From Oscillatoriaceae cyanobacterium Prado104 (GTDB lineage Bacteria > Cyanobacteriota > Cyanobacteriia > Cyanobacteriales > Microcoleaceae): a stretch of DNA of 56,709 bases. Below, piece by piece: positions 8,239-17,494 of the stretch. The stretch lies in contig JALOON010000036.1 in NCBI GenBank assembly GCA_025454405.1, forward strand, positions 1-56,709, given 5' to 3'. The notes beneath the pieces are model-generated. The model was not told where the DNA came from and did no database searches. It saw only the letters and a list, made by a program, of their open reading frames with translations. The position numbers and the translations under genes were made by a program. Positions within the stretch are counted from its first letter, which is position 1; the number at the start of each line of letters is the position of its first letter.

Positions 8239-10149
8239 ATGCTGCAAGAAAAAAGTACGGAGACAGTCCGCATCAATGCCAGAAAAACCGATGTATTTGA
8301 TATTTTCAACTTCAAACACTACATCGGACCGAATCCTTATTTAGGAACGGCGGCTTTAGTTTTTGATTTTACCGTAACAGAATCAGGCGAACCGCTCTCG
8401 ATCGAAAGTTACCTTTCAATAATTAGCGATCGCTACCCGCAACTGGCGGAAGAAACCTATGATTCCCATGCGGAATTGTTCGCCAGCACCGCCTCAGAAG
8501 TAGCAAAATTAGACATGGATTTGCACTTCCACAACTGGAATGTCAAACCCTATTCTCACTTTAGCAGGCTCGCGATCGAAGCAGTTCACGCCCGGACGGC
8601 ACGGGCTGTAGTTTACGCTGTTTGGGATTGGTTTGAAGCGATCGATCGAGACCAAGATTTTGAGTTAGAGGCACAAATTGCCGTGCTGCAAAATATGTTC
8701 CGACAGTCGGTTTACGGCGGTCCGACTGTTTATTCATTAATGCGATCGGCCTCGCAAAAAGGCATTCCCGCATTTTATTTGTGGGACGAAGGATTGATGC
8801 AGTACGGTTACGGAAAAAAACAGGTACGCGGCAGCGCTACCACCTTCGATCGCGACAGCCATTTAGACTCGGATTTCACCACTCGCAAAGACGACTGCAA
8901 AGCTTTTCTCGCTACTTTAGGATTTCCGGTTCCTCAAGGCGATATCATCTCGACAGAAAGCGGGGCGATCGCAGTTGCCCGCGAAATTGGCTACCCAGTT
9001 GCTGTCAAACCTGTAGTCGGTCACAAGGGAATTGGAGTGACAGCAGACGTGCGCGACGCTGAAGAATTAGCAGAGGCTTTTAAAAGAGCTGTCAAGGCAA
9101 TTCCCGAAACAGAACCAGTCAGAATAATTGTAGAAAATAGCATCAAAGGAGCGGATTTTCGCCTGCTTTGTGTTGACGGCAAATTCGTAGCAGCAACCGA
9201 ACGCCGGCCCGCTTGGGTAACGGGCGATGGCGAGTCAACAATTCGCGAATTGATCCGCAGAGAAAACCGCAAATCCGAGCGTTTGGATACGCCAACTTCG
9301 CCGCTGAGCAAAATTCAGTCTGACGCAGCAATGGAAATGTATTTAGTAGAACAGGAACTGTCGCTAGATAGCGTCATCGAGAGCGATCGCGCGGTGTTTT
9401 TGCGCAAAGTCGCCAACCTTTCTGCTGGCGGCGTCAGCATCGATGCTACCCGCACCATTCACCCCGATAACATTATTTTGGCTCAAGATATTGCGCTGCA
9501 CTTTCGGTTAACTTGTTTGGGGATTGATGTAGTAGCAGAAAGTTTAGCTAAATCTTGGAAGGGAGGCAATTTTGGTATCCTGGAAATTAACGCCGCACCG
9601 GGCATTTTCATGCACCTGAATCCTGCTGTTGGTGAAAGCGTTGACGTACCTTCACACATTCTGAAAACCTTCTTTACATCGGGGGAAGAGTCGAGTATTC
9701 CCATTATTACTTTCAACCAAATTTCCGTGCAGCACCTTCAAGAAACGATCGACCATATTTTGTTGCAGCATCCCGACTGGACGATCGGCGCTGTTTGTCG
9801 CGATGGAATTTTTGTCAACCGTTCTGAAAAAGTTTTGAATAAAAATTACAACATCAACGTTCAAACTTTGCTGCGGAATCCCAAACTGGATTTGTTAATT
9901 GTTGAATATTGCGAGGAAATTTTGGAAGCTGAGGGAATGTTTTATCGGGGCAGCAATATGATAGTGCTGGACAATCCCGATGAGACTGAAACGATATTGC
10001 TCAGAGATTGCACTGATGATGATACTGTAGTGGTCAGGGAAGGAGCTAATATTTCGATCCGCCGCCAAGGTGCGATCGAACAGTATACTTTGGGCGATGG
10101 CGAACCGTTTACGCGCGTTTATTTGAAGGAACTCGGAACAATTTTTTAA
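8239..10149 (+). CDS. cphA2: Cyanophycin synthetase CphA2 (short form, no Mur-ligase module)
   Basis: The 636-residue protein has the cyanophycin-synthetase N-domain (about 1-200) and an ATP-grasp domain (about 215-490: GYPVAVKPVVGHKGIGV, GADFRLLCVDGKFVAATER, FGILEINAAPGIFMH). Canonical CphA is about 870 residues and continues with a Mur-ligase domain with a GTNGKTT-type P-loop. Here no such P-loop exists and the C-terminus is only about 140 residues. That matches CphA2, a described family that polymerises beta-Asp-Arg dipeptides with one ATP-grasp site. A strong AAGGAGG precedes the ATG. Its neighbour cphB makes that dipeptide, so the pair could recycle cyanophycin. Frame is clean, so this is not a truncated CphA by mutation. 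Confidence 0.88.
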   Translation: MLQEKSTETVRINARKTDVFDIFNFKHYIGPNPYLGTAALVFDFTVTESGEPLSIESYLSIISDRYPQLAEETYDSHAELFASTASEVAKLDMDLHFHNWNVKPYSHFSRLAIEAVHARTARAVVYAVWDWFEAIDRDQDFELEAQIAVLQNMFRQSVYGGPTVYSLMRSASQKGIPAFYLWDEGLMQYGYGKKQVRGSATTFDRDSHLDSDFTTRKDDCKAFLATLGFPVPQGDIISTESGAIAVAREIGYPVAVKPVVGHKGIGVTADVRDAEELAEAFKRAVKAIPETEPVRIIVENSIKGADFRLLCVDGKFVAATERRPAWVTGDGESTIRELIRRENRKSERLDTPTSPLSKIQSDAAMEMYLVEQELSLDSVIESDRAVFLRKVANLSAGGVSIDATRTIHPDNIILAQDIALHFRLTCLGIDVVAESLAKSWKGGNFGILEINAAPGIFMHLNPAVGESVDVPSHILKTFFTSGEESSIPIITFNQISVQHLQETIDHILLQHPDWTIGAVCRDGIFVNRSEKVLNKNYNINVQTLLRNPKLDLLIVEYCEEILEAEGMFYRGSNMIVLDNPDETETILLRDCTDDDTVVVREGANISIRRQGAIEQYTLGDGEPFTRVYLKELGTIF

Positions 10150-10204
10150 GCACTTGTAAGCAATTTTTTGGGGGGTTTCTCTAGTTTCCAATTTCGCTTC
10201 GATC

Positions 10205-10234
10205 GGGCAGCTCTGCAAGGTTCTGCCCTTTTTT
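10205..10234 (+). terminator. Rho-independent terminator after cphA2
   Basis: GGGCAG (10205-10210) pairs with CTGCCC (10223-10228), followed by six T. It lies 56 bases past the cphA2 stop. Confidence 0.7.
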
Positions 10235-11184
10235 ATTTACTGTTTTTTGCAGGCAAGTATTGAAATAAAAGCGATCGCGCGGATTTGATGTTGTTGGCAA
10301 AGCTAGGCTAACAAAGAGATTTTTTCAATTAATCCCGGACGCAGGGGCAGTCAAAAACCGGGTTTTTTGCGAAAATTCTGAGTCTTCGCTAACAGATTCC
10401 GTAACAACTGGGTTTCTTCGGTCAGTAATGTGTAAGTTCTATAGAACCCCTTTGAGAGCTTTGAGCCTGCAAACCTTTTAATCTCAGAGAGAATATTTAG
10501 TTTGGACTCAGCAACCCAAGAGCGCCAGTCAACTTTAGCTATTTAACATCTCAACTTAAGATCTGCCAGTCAGGATTAACCAAAGCCTTCATGGGTTAAG
10601 GCGTTGAACGCGGTAAAGGTTTCCCGAGCTTAACGGCTAAGTTGCTTAACTTGCTAAACTTTTTGTTATCTTGCAGTTCGATCGTCATAACTTGAGTCTA
10701 TCTATATATAAAAGATGTCAAATGGGTTTTATAAATGTACGCTAAGAATAAAAGTTTTTCAAAAAAAATCGCGTCGAACTTGTAAATCGGGGAGCGATCG
10801 TGTTATGACGGAACTTAATAGGTTTCTCCTACAAGAGGCACGAGTTAACTAAATTGTTTAAACTTAGTAAATCTACTTGGTTCGCTTTCAAATAGGAATG
10901 ATTAAAAAGCTGACGGATAAATATTTTTTCCGCTCTCAAGGATAACTCAAACCTTCTTCCTTATCTGAGTGTTAGGTGTTAGGTGTTAGGTGTTAGGTGT
11001 TAGGTGTTAGGGGTTAGTTGTTAGGGGTTAGGTATTAGGGGTTAGGTGTGAGATTTTTGTCTGTTTTCTAGCACGTATCAACGCTCGACTATTGTTCGCT
11101 AGCGGCAACGCTCGGACTAACAACTGTCAACTGAGGGCAGGCACGGGGGCACTGCCCCTACCAACTATCAACTATCAACTATTT
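10235..11184. repeat. Long gene-free spacer with tandem GTTAGGT heptamers
   Basis: About 950 bases without a supported gene. The clear structure is a run of heptamers (GTTAGGT and variants) at 10969-11050, about 12 units. CAACTAT heptamers at 11163-11183 run up to the histidine kinase start. There are no spacers between units, so it is not a CRISPR. The rest shows nothing I can name. Confidence 0.7.
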
Positions 11185-13239
11185 ATGAATGTTGCCAGAA
11201 AAAGGCTGAATTTGCGAGCCTTAAGCTTAATTTTTAAACGTCGCTGGATGCCAATAGCGCTTACTCTCGGCACCGGCATTAGCTTGTCAGTAGCAGCAGC
11301 AGCTATGGTTTGGAATTGGGAAAACCAGCGAGTGCGATCGGAATTCCAGCAGCAAGCATCCCGACTGAGTTCGATCTTGCAGCAAAACATCAATTATAAT
11401 TTAGAATTTCTGCATTCCATTCATGATTTTTACATGGCATCTACTGATGTTACCCGGCAAGATTTCAATCAATTTGTTCAACCCGCACTTGCCAGACATC
11501 CTGCGCTCCATTCTGTTAACTGGATCCAGCTCGTCCCGGCTGCCGAAAAAGCAGCTTACGAACAGAAAATTCGAGCCGAAGGTTTTCCGAATTTTAAAAT
11601 TTACGAACGCGATGCTAACAACAAGCCTGTATCGGTAACAGCGCGATCGGAATATTTTCCCATTACCTACAGAGAAGCCATAGAAGCAGATACCAGATCC
11701 CTGGGCTTTGATATTGCTGCCAATCCCGAACGATCTGCTGCTTTAAAAAAGTCGATCGCCACTCGGCAAATGGCTGCTTCGGGACGCATCAAATTAATTA
11801 CAAACGATCGCCCGGGTTTGCAAGTATTCTTGCCGCTAACCAACAAGGACGAACCCGAAAATTTGCGAGGAGTTATTGCCGGATTATTTCAGATTAGAAA
11901 TATCGTCGATTTGTCTTTAAAATCGATGAATTTAAACAACATTAATTTTTACCTGTACGACAACTCAGCTACGGGCAACAAGCGCTTTTTGATTAGCTAC
12001 AATTCCCAGACAAAGCAGTTGATAGATAGCGCCAAATTGACAATACCGGAGCCAGTTAATCCCCCAGGAAATTTATGCGAAAATCCTGCTGTATGCACGC
12101 GCCTTTTTCAAGTAGCAGACCGCGAGTGGATGCTCCAGATTTTGCCAGCACCTGCCTACACGAGTTGGGTAATTCATCAAGGGTCGCTAGGGATTTTGGC
12201 GATCGGACTGCTGGCAACGGGCAGCTTAGTAGTTTACTTGTTAATGTCTTTAGAAAATACCGCTAAAATAGAACAACAAGTGTGCGATCGCACCTTTCAG
12301 TTAAAAGAACGCACCGCCGAACTAGAGAATGCTTTACAGGAGTTGAAGCAAGCTCAATTTCAACTGATCCAAACAGAAAAAATGTCTAGTCTGGGACAGT
12401 TGGTTGCTGGAATTGCCCACGAAATTAACAATCCGATTAATTTCATTTATGGCAATCTAAAATATGTTGGTGACTACACTCATAATTTATTAGAAATTGT
12501 GGAAATTCACCAGCGAGAATATCATAATTTAACTGGAGAAATGCAAGCAAAATTAGAAGAAATTGAATGGGAATTTATCAAAGAAGACTTGCCAAAAATC
12601 CTCGCATCTATGAAGGTAGGAGCCGATCGCATCCGCGAGATCGTGCTGTCCCTGCGGAATTTCTCGCGTTTGGACGAAGCAGAAATGAAGTCGGTCAACA
12701 TTCACGAAGGTATTGACAGCACCTTGATGCTGTTGCAAAATCGCCTGAAACCGAAAGCAGATTACGGGGGAATTCAAGTAATTAAAGAGTACGGTAATTT
12801 GCCCTCGATCGAGTGCTGGGCAGGAGAACTGAATCAAGTATTTATGAATATCCTGAGCAATGCTATCGACGCGCTGGAATCTCAATTAGAAATAGCAGTT
12901 AAAACTCCAGATATGGCATTTTCACCTACTATTTTGATTCGTACTAATTTTTTGAATTCTACCTGGGCAATAATGCAGATATCTGACAACGGCACTGGCA
13001 TGACTCAGGAGGTTATCAAACATTTGTTCGAGCCATTTTTTACTACTAAACCTGTAGGAAAAGGCACGGGTTTGGGTCTGTCGGTCGCCTATAAAATAGT
13101 CGAAAAACATCAAGGTTCGATCCGGTGCGAGTCGGTAGTGGGAAAGGGAACGGAATTCTCGATCGAAATTCCCGTGCGTCAAAAGTGCGATCGATCTGTC
13201 TCTAAAATTTCGCATTCGATCGGCGTAACTTTAAAGTAA
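11185..13239 (+). CDS. CHASE-domain sensor histidine kinase
   Basis: The 684-residue membrane kinase has one membrane segment at about 21-43, a periplasmic CHASE-type sensor (about 70-310), a second membrane segment at about 333-356, and a coiled coil. A HisKA domain carries the H-box AGIAHEINNP (H412), and an HATPase domain has N-box NILSNAIDAL, DNGTGM and GKGTGLGLS. It should autophosphorylate after sensing a small ligand outside the membrane. No receiver or response regulator gene is adjacent, so it is an orphan kinase. The frame opens 31 codons earlier at a TTG, but that part is made of repeat sequence. The ATG at 11185 precedes the basic MNVARKRLNLR leader and is preferred. Confidence 0.9.
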   Translation: MNVARKRLNLRALSLIFKRRWMPIALTLGTGISLSVAAAAMVWNWENQRVRSEFQQQASRLSSILQQNINYNLEFLHSIHDFYMASTDVTRQDFNQFVQPALARHPALHSVNWIQLVPAAEKAAYEQKIRAEGFPNFKIYERDANNKPVSVTARSEYFPITYREAIEADTRSLGFDIAANPERSAALKKSIATRQMAASGRIKLITNDRPGLQVFLPLTNKDEPENLRGVIAGLFQIRNIVDLSLKSMNLNNINFYLYDNSATGNKRFLISYNSQTKQLIDSAKLTIPEPVNPPGNLCENPAVCTRLFQVADREWMLQILPAPAYTSWVIHQGSLGILAIGLLATGSLVVYLLMSLENTAKIEQQVCDRTFQLKERTAELENALQELKQAQFQLIQTEKMSSLGQLVAGIAHEINNPINFIYGNLKYVGDYTHNLLEIVEIHQREYHNLTGEMQAKLEEIEWEFIKEDLPKILASMKVGADRIREIVLSLRNFSRLDEAEMKSVNIHEGIDSTLMLLQNRLKPKADYGGIQVIKEYGNLPSIECWAGELNQVFMNILSNAIDALESQLEIAVKTPDMAFSPTILIRTNFLNSTWAIMQISDNGTGMTQEVIKHLFEPFFTTKPVGKGTGLGLSVAYKIVEKHQGSIRCESVVGKGTEFSIEIPVRQKCDRSVSKISHSIGVTLK

Positions 13240-13330
13240 TCTAAATATCGATCGCGAGTTCGCGACGCTCGCACTACCAACTCAAAACTCAAAACTCCCC
13301 AACAACTATCAACTATCAACTATCAACTGA

Positions 13331-14308
13331 CTACTGCACGCCTAACAGCCGTCTCGTCCTCTCAGCTTCTTGCTTTTGAGCATCCATAAACTTCAGCATT
13401 CGATAAAGCACGCTAGTTTGTGGCATCTTAATACCAGCCTTCTCGGCAATTCGCAGCGGATTTCCCAAAATTGCTTCAACTTCCAAAGGACGCGATTCGT
13501 CATAATCAATTTTCATGCTGGTGCGGTAAGGCTTCATTTTGTGAGTGCGTTCGAGCATAAGTTCGATAAAATCATTAGCAATAATTCGATCGCAACTTTT
13601 CGCTCCTGCTATGACTTCTGCCATAATTTGTTCTACTAAAGCCAGAATATGGGGATTTTCCATTAATTCATCGGTTCTGGCATCTAAAATTACAGACAGC
13701 GCGTTATAAGGAATATTCCACACAAGTTTTTTCCACCGCGACAGCAGTAAATCTTCACTCAATTTCATCGGGATGCCAGCACGTTTAAAATCGCTCGCAA
13801 TGTGGTGCATCCGATCGGTAATACCTGTATGTTTGTAATCTCGGGCATATTCGCCCAAAGTAATCGTGCCGTAGTCTAGGTGGCAAATATGACCCGGACT
13901 AACTTTATAAGAACACAGAAAACACAAACCGCCAATTACCCTTTGGTCGCCAACAATCTTAGCTACTTCCGGTTCCGCATCCAATCCGTTTTGCAGCACC
14001 AAAACGACACTGCTATCTTTTAACAAAGGAGGCAGCACTTTTGCCAGACAGTGATTTTGAGTTGTTTTCAGCGCTAAAATTATGACATCGCATTTAGGCA
14101 TTTTGTTGGCGTCGCGGTAGGCGCGGACCTGCTCGAGGGTGAAATCGCCGTCGGGAGACTCAACTACCAAACCGTGTTTTTTGACGCGATCGTAATCGCT
14201 TCTCAGCAAAAAATGAACTTCAAAACCAGCTTTTTGCAGTCTCGCACCGTAGAATCCGCCTAGAGCTCCCGTGCCGACAACGGCATAATTGCGATTGCGA
14301 TTTGACAT
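13331..14308 (-). CDS. Ketopantoate-reductase-family protein (PanE/ApbA-like)
   Basis: The 325-residue protein begins with a Rossmann NADPH site, VGTGALGGFYGARL. ALKTTQN and LVLQNGL follow in the N-domain, and the C-terminal helical domain carries the W-K-K-L-V-W-N-I-P-Y-N segment typical of 2-dehydropantoate 2-reductases. The usual role is reduction of ketopantoate to pantoate for coenzyme A. Bacteria carry several paralogs, so the substrate is not certain. A TTG four codons upstream is possible; the ATG at 14308 is more likely. It lies upstream-to-downstream after the thioesterase gene on the same strand, with a 98-base gap. Confidence 0.83.
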   Translation of the reverse strand: MSNRNRNYAVVGTGALGGFYGARLQKAGFEVHFLLRSDYDRVKKHGLVVESPDGDFTLEQVRAYRDANKMPKCDVIILALKTTQNHCLAKVLPPLLKDSSVVLVLQNGLDAEPEVAKIVGDQRVIGGLCFLCSYKVSPGHICHLDYGTITLGEYARDYKHTGITDRMHHIASDFKRAGIPMKLSEDLLLSRWKKLVWNIPYNALSVILDARTDELMENPHILALVEQIMAEVIAGAKSCDRIIANDFIELMLERTHKMKPYRTSMKIDYDESRPLEVEAILGNPLRIAEKAGIKMPQTSVLYRMLKFMDAQKQEAERTRRLLGVQ

Positions 14309-14406
14309 ATCAATGACCAATAATTGACTCAGAAAAATAATTAATTTAGCGCAGGTTCGCTGCTAGTGCAAACAAATAACTTTTAAAAATAATTAAATCT
14401 CACTTC

Positions 14407-14820
14407 TCAAATCTCTAATTGCCGCAGCCAGTTCATCAATTCCTCAGATAGCGGTTTTCTAGTTCGGCTGGTTGCATCGATACAAACGTGCTTGGTAAGA
14501 GCTTTAGCAGCGCCTTTCGCGGCAACTTCCCCCGCAAAAACTTCATAGGCAATTTCAAATTCGCTACTGCTAACTTGCTTGGGCGTCAGTTGAACGATCA
14601 GCCGATCGCCGGCAAACATCGGTCGGTAAAAATCTACACTAGCATGAATTATCGGAATTGCCAGCTCGGGATTGCTAAAAAATATTTTGAGATTAATGGA
14701 CGATGCTGCTAGAGATGCCTCGTAAGCTTCGTGGCACACCACCAAAACGTTAGCAAAATAAACGACTCCAGCAGCATCGGTATCTTGAAAGCGAACGGTG
14801 CGAGTGTAAGTGAAAGACAT
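14407..14820 (-). CDS. 1,4-dihydroxy-2-naphthoyl-CoA hydrolase (hotdog thioesterase)
   Basis: The 137-residue hotdog-fold protein has the 4HBT signature RFQDTDAAGVVYFANVL near its N-terminus, with the likely catalytic Asp at D15. It resembles the cyanobacterial DHNA-CoA thioesterases (Slr0204 type) that release 1,4-dihydroxy-2-naphthoate in phylloquinone synthesis, needed for photosystem I. Length is standard. The ATG at 14820 is followed by the conserved FTYTRTVRFQDTD. No Shine-Dalgarno is seen, and a tandem repeat array starts immediately upstream and would form its leader. Confidence 0.86.
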   Translation of the reverse strand: MSFTYTRTVRFQDTDAAGVVYFANVLVVCHEAYEASLAASSINLKIFFSNPELAIPIIHASVDFYRPMFAGDRLIVQLTPKQVSSSEFEIAYEVFAGEVAAKGAAKALTKHVCIDATSRTRKPLSEELMNWLRQLEI

Positions 14821-14955
14821 TGAGTTTTTCGGGAGTTTTGAGTTTTGAGTTTTGAGTTTTTCGGGAGTTTTGAGTTTTGAGTTTTGAGTTTTTCGGGAGT
14901 TTTGAGTTTTGAGTTTTTCGGGAGTTTTGAGTTTTGAGTTTTTCGGGAGTTTTGA
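14821..14955. repeat. Tandem array of GAGTTTT heptamers with CGGGAGT interruptions
   Basis: Five blocks of GAGTTTTGAGTTTTTCGGGA in slightly different lengths abut the start codon of the thioesterase. Non-coding. Confidence 0.8.
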
Positions 14956-15061
14956 GTTGATAGCAGTGCGAGCGTCCCCCCTCGCGAATCGCCTTTAACG
15001 AGCTAGAGAAGAAGCAATAAAATTTAGATTTTTGCTCCTTCTCTTCTCTTTTTCTGCTTGC

Positions 15062-15508
15062 TTAACCTTTGTTCTTGATCAACATTACATCGATAATCTT
15101 GAGAGCCATTTCTTCAGTAATACCCAGCGCGCCGTAGAGATCGTTCAAAAGTTGTTCTTCTTCTTCCGAAACCTCACCATCTGCTAAAGCGATATCAGTT
15201 GTCACGGCAAAAGCAGTTTCTTTCAGTTCGTCAGGAAGAGTTGCCAAAGCAGCATTAAACAGTACCTCAACCCCTTGCTTTTGCAGGATATTCAGCAGCC
15301 GTTCGAGCATTTTTCTCATCACGTCATTGGGATAGCTTCTGAACAGTTGCATTCGAGAAAGCGTCATGCTAATTGCTTGGCTTTCGCTGTCAGTAATGTA
15401 ACCGTCTGCTGCCACTGCAATCAGCGCGATCGCGGCAAAAGCCTCTGCCGGCCCTAAGGTGACATCAGCTTGTTTGCGAGTCTGAGATACTTTATCAAAT
15501 AAACCCAT
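15062..15508 (-). CDS. TerB-family tellurite-resistance-like protein
   Basis: The 148-residue all-helical protein matches the TerB fold: LGPAEAFAAIALIAVAADG (about 18-36) and, repeated in the second half, DIALADGEVSEEEEQLL. The acidic ADGxxxxxE loops probably bind a metal. TerB-like proteins sit at the membrane in stress responses; the exact role in cyanobacteria is unknown. GAGG upstream of the ATG at 15508 supports the start. It is a single gene with no ter operon beside it. Confidence 0.85.
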   Translation of the reverse strand: MGLFDKVSQTRKQADVTLGPAEAFAAIALIAVAADGYITDSESQAISMTLSRMQLFRSYPNDVMRKMLERLLNILQKQGVEVLFNAALATLPDELKETAFAVTTDIALADGEVSEEEEQLLNDLYGALGITEEMALKIIDVMLIKNKG

Positions 15509-15793
15509 TTTATTGTCCTCTTTCTCGGGTGCTCGATCTTTGAACTCCTCAAAAGCTTTGCTAAACGCTTGCCTCAGGAGTTTTTCGGGGATTTAGGCAA
15601 TTATACCAAATCTTTTTCATTGTTGACCCTTAATAAAATTAGAAAAAAATTAAGATTCTGAACTGTTATTTCGCGATCGCTGCGATCGCCCGCAGGCAGC
15701 CAACTAAGTCCACTGAATTCAACCAACAATCTGAATCACCCAAAAGCTTACTAGAACGGTATTCTTCCTTCCGATCGATGACGATCGCGAGCC

Positions 15794-15890
15794 AGGACGA
15801 TGGTGCTAATAATACAAATCGAGCAAGGACGATCGCGCTAATAATACAAAGCCAGTAAGGACACTCGCGCTAATAAGCGAGGACGATCGC
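15794..15890. repeat. Degenerate tandem repeat of about 32 bp
   Basis: AGGACGAT-like starts at 15794, 15826, 15858 and 15880 are each followed by a GCTAATAA motif, giving periods of 32, 32 and 22. The units contain the HIP1-like CGATCGCG. The remainder of the spacer 15509-15909 holds nothing else I can identify. Confidence 0.65.
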
Positions 15891-15909
15891 ATTCTTCAAC
15901 TATCAACTA

Positions 15910-17259
15910 TCAACTATCGACTATCAATTCTTCCTTCTTCCTTCTTCCTTCTTCCTTCTTCCTTCCCAGTGCCAAATCAGCCTTCAAAAAATCAACAAAC
16001 TGTCGCGCAGTTCTGCCCGATCGACCGTTACGGCGGGTTGCCCATTCTTTAGCCCGATGCTCCAAATCTTCTAATTTTAGATCGATTCCAGCTTGCGCTG
16101 CCAGGTGCCGGACAATAGTTAAATAAGTATTTTGATCTGCCGGTTCAAAAGTTAAAGTCAAACCAAACCGATCGCTAAAAGAAAGTTTTTCCTGTACAGT
16201 ATCCCAAGCGTGAACTTCATCTCCATCGCGGGGACGCGGCCGATCCTCAAAAAACTCTCGAATTAAATGCCGCCTGTTAGACGTTGCATAAACCACCACA
16301 TTTTGAGGTCTTGCCGTGATATTTCCCTCCAAAACCACTTTCAAAGCTTTAAAAGCATCATCATCTTCCTCAAAGGAAAGGTCATCCACAAAAATAATAA
16401 ACTTTTGCGGGACTCCCCGCAGCCGATCGACAATTAACGGCAAATCTTGCAAATCCGATTTTGACACTTCGATCGAGCGCAGGTTGCGATCGCCAAACTC
16501 ATTTAACAGCGCCTTTACCAAAGAAGATTTACCCGAGCCGCGGCTGCCGTAAAGCAATACGTGTAAAGCGGGATAACCTGCCAGCAAAAACTCCGTATTT
16601 TTCACGATCGCATCGCGCTGCCAATCGCAGCAAACCAAATCTTTCAAAGTTACGCGATCGGGATGAGCAATGCCTGCCAATTCCCCTTTCCGCCACTGAA
16701 AAGCTCGATATTTAGCAAACAAACCAGTGCCATACTGTCTGTAATAAACTGCCAAAGCTTCCGCAGAACTAGACCAATCTTTTAAGTTTCCGTGCAGTGG
16801 CAATTCCCGATTTTCTCCTGAATTTTCCGAGTACCAAATAGGAGGTACTGCCTCAAGTTGACCCGCAACCCGCACCCACTTACTCAACTGTTCGGCACTG
16901 CAATCGTAAATATTTTGCAGCACTTGTAAATCGTGCTTTGTCGCCTCCACCAAAGCTAGGGGCAAACTCGCAAAATCTGTTTGTTGAGCTTGACGAGAAA
17001 ACGGGTTTTCGTCCCTCAGAATTTCAGCAATCAGCCAATCTTGCCAGCTCAAATTTTTAGCAGCTTGAATTGTAAACCAGTGCCCGTAAGCATTGAGAGA
17101 TTCAAAACCGCTGGCATCGCTGTGGTGCAGGGCTTGCAGCAAGTCGAGAAAAGCTTGACCCGCGGGGCTTTTAAAAACCGATCGATACAGCAGCAAGGAG
17201 GCCGCGAGGCGCTGGAGGTAGCGGATTTGGGCAATTGCTTGAGAGTTGAGAGCTGACAT
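15910..17259 (-). CDS. DUF815-family AAA ATPase
   Basis: The 449-residue protein has a variable N-terminal half and an AAA core with Walker A GSRGSGKSS (about 240-248) and Walker B FIIFVDDLSFEE. Sensor-like YATSNRRHLIREFF and a C-terminal lid complete it. This is the DUF815 layout; the family's substrate is unknown. The last 18 residues (GRKKEEGRRKKEELIVDS) are encoded by GGAAGAA heptamer repeats and a CAACTAT repeat. The reading frame has therefore run into spacer repeats, and the original stop was probably just before. Start ATG at 17259. Confidence 0.88.
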   Translation of the reverse strand: MSALNSQAIAQIRYLQRLAASLLLYRSVFKSPAGQAFLDLLQALHHSDASGFESLNAYGHWFTIQAAKNLSWQDWLIAEILRDENPFSRQAQQTDFASLPLALVEATKHDLQVLQNIYDCSAEQLSKWVRVAGQLEAVPPIWYSENSGENRELPLHGNLKDWSSSAEALAVYYRQYGTGLFAKYRAFQWRKGELAGIAHPDRVTLKDLVCCDWQRDAIVKNTEFLLAGYPALHVLLYGSRGSGKSSLVKALLNEFGDRNLRSIEVSKSDLQDLPLIVDRLRGVPQKFIIFVDDLSFEEDDDAFKALKVVLEGNITARPQNVVVYATSNRRHLIREFFEDRPRPRDGDEVHAWDTVQEKLSFSDRFGLTLTFEPADQNTYLTIVRHLAAQAGIDLKLEDLEHRAKEWATRRNGRSGRTARQFVDFLKADLALGRKKEEGRRKKEELIVDS

Positions 17260-17296
17260 GATATCGGAACTATATAACTTTGAGTTGCTTTTTTAG

Positions 17297-17372
17297 TTGC
17301 CCCTAAATCCCCCTTAAAAAGGGTAATAAAGAGGCTTTTGCTCCCCCCTTTTTAAGGGGGGATGGGGGGGAG
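17297..17372. repeat. Family-G hairpin repeat
   Basis: CCCCTAAATCCCCCTTAAAAAGGG and CCCCCCTTTTTAAGGGGGG motifs face each other about 25 bases apart. Same family as 1543-1577 and 34640-34862. It lies between the divergent DUF815 and TMEM14 genes. Confidence 0.7.
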
Positions 17373-17494
17373 CTAAGGCAAAAGAAAACACGCCCCAGTC
17401 CTGTTTAATAAATTTTCTAACAATTTGTCACCATCAAGCAGGTCGCGCTGTATAAATTTTAGATGCACGTGCGAATTCAGGAGAATCATAAAAA

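Noticed and set aside
8239..10149. Frameshifted or truncated full-length CphA
   Set aside because: The sequence after the stop shows a terminator and no Mur-ligase remnant in any frame, so the short form is native.
10969..11050. CRISPR array
   Set aside because: The repeated unit is only 7 bases with no variable spacers; the same holds for the 66-bp repeats at 34669-34862, which have no unique spacers, and no cas gene is in the window.
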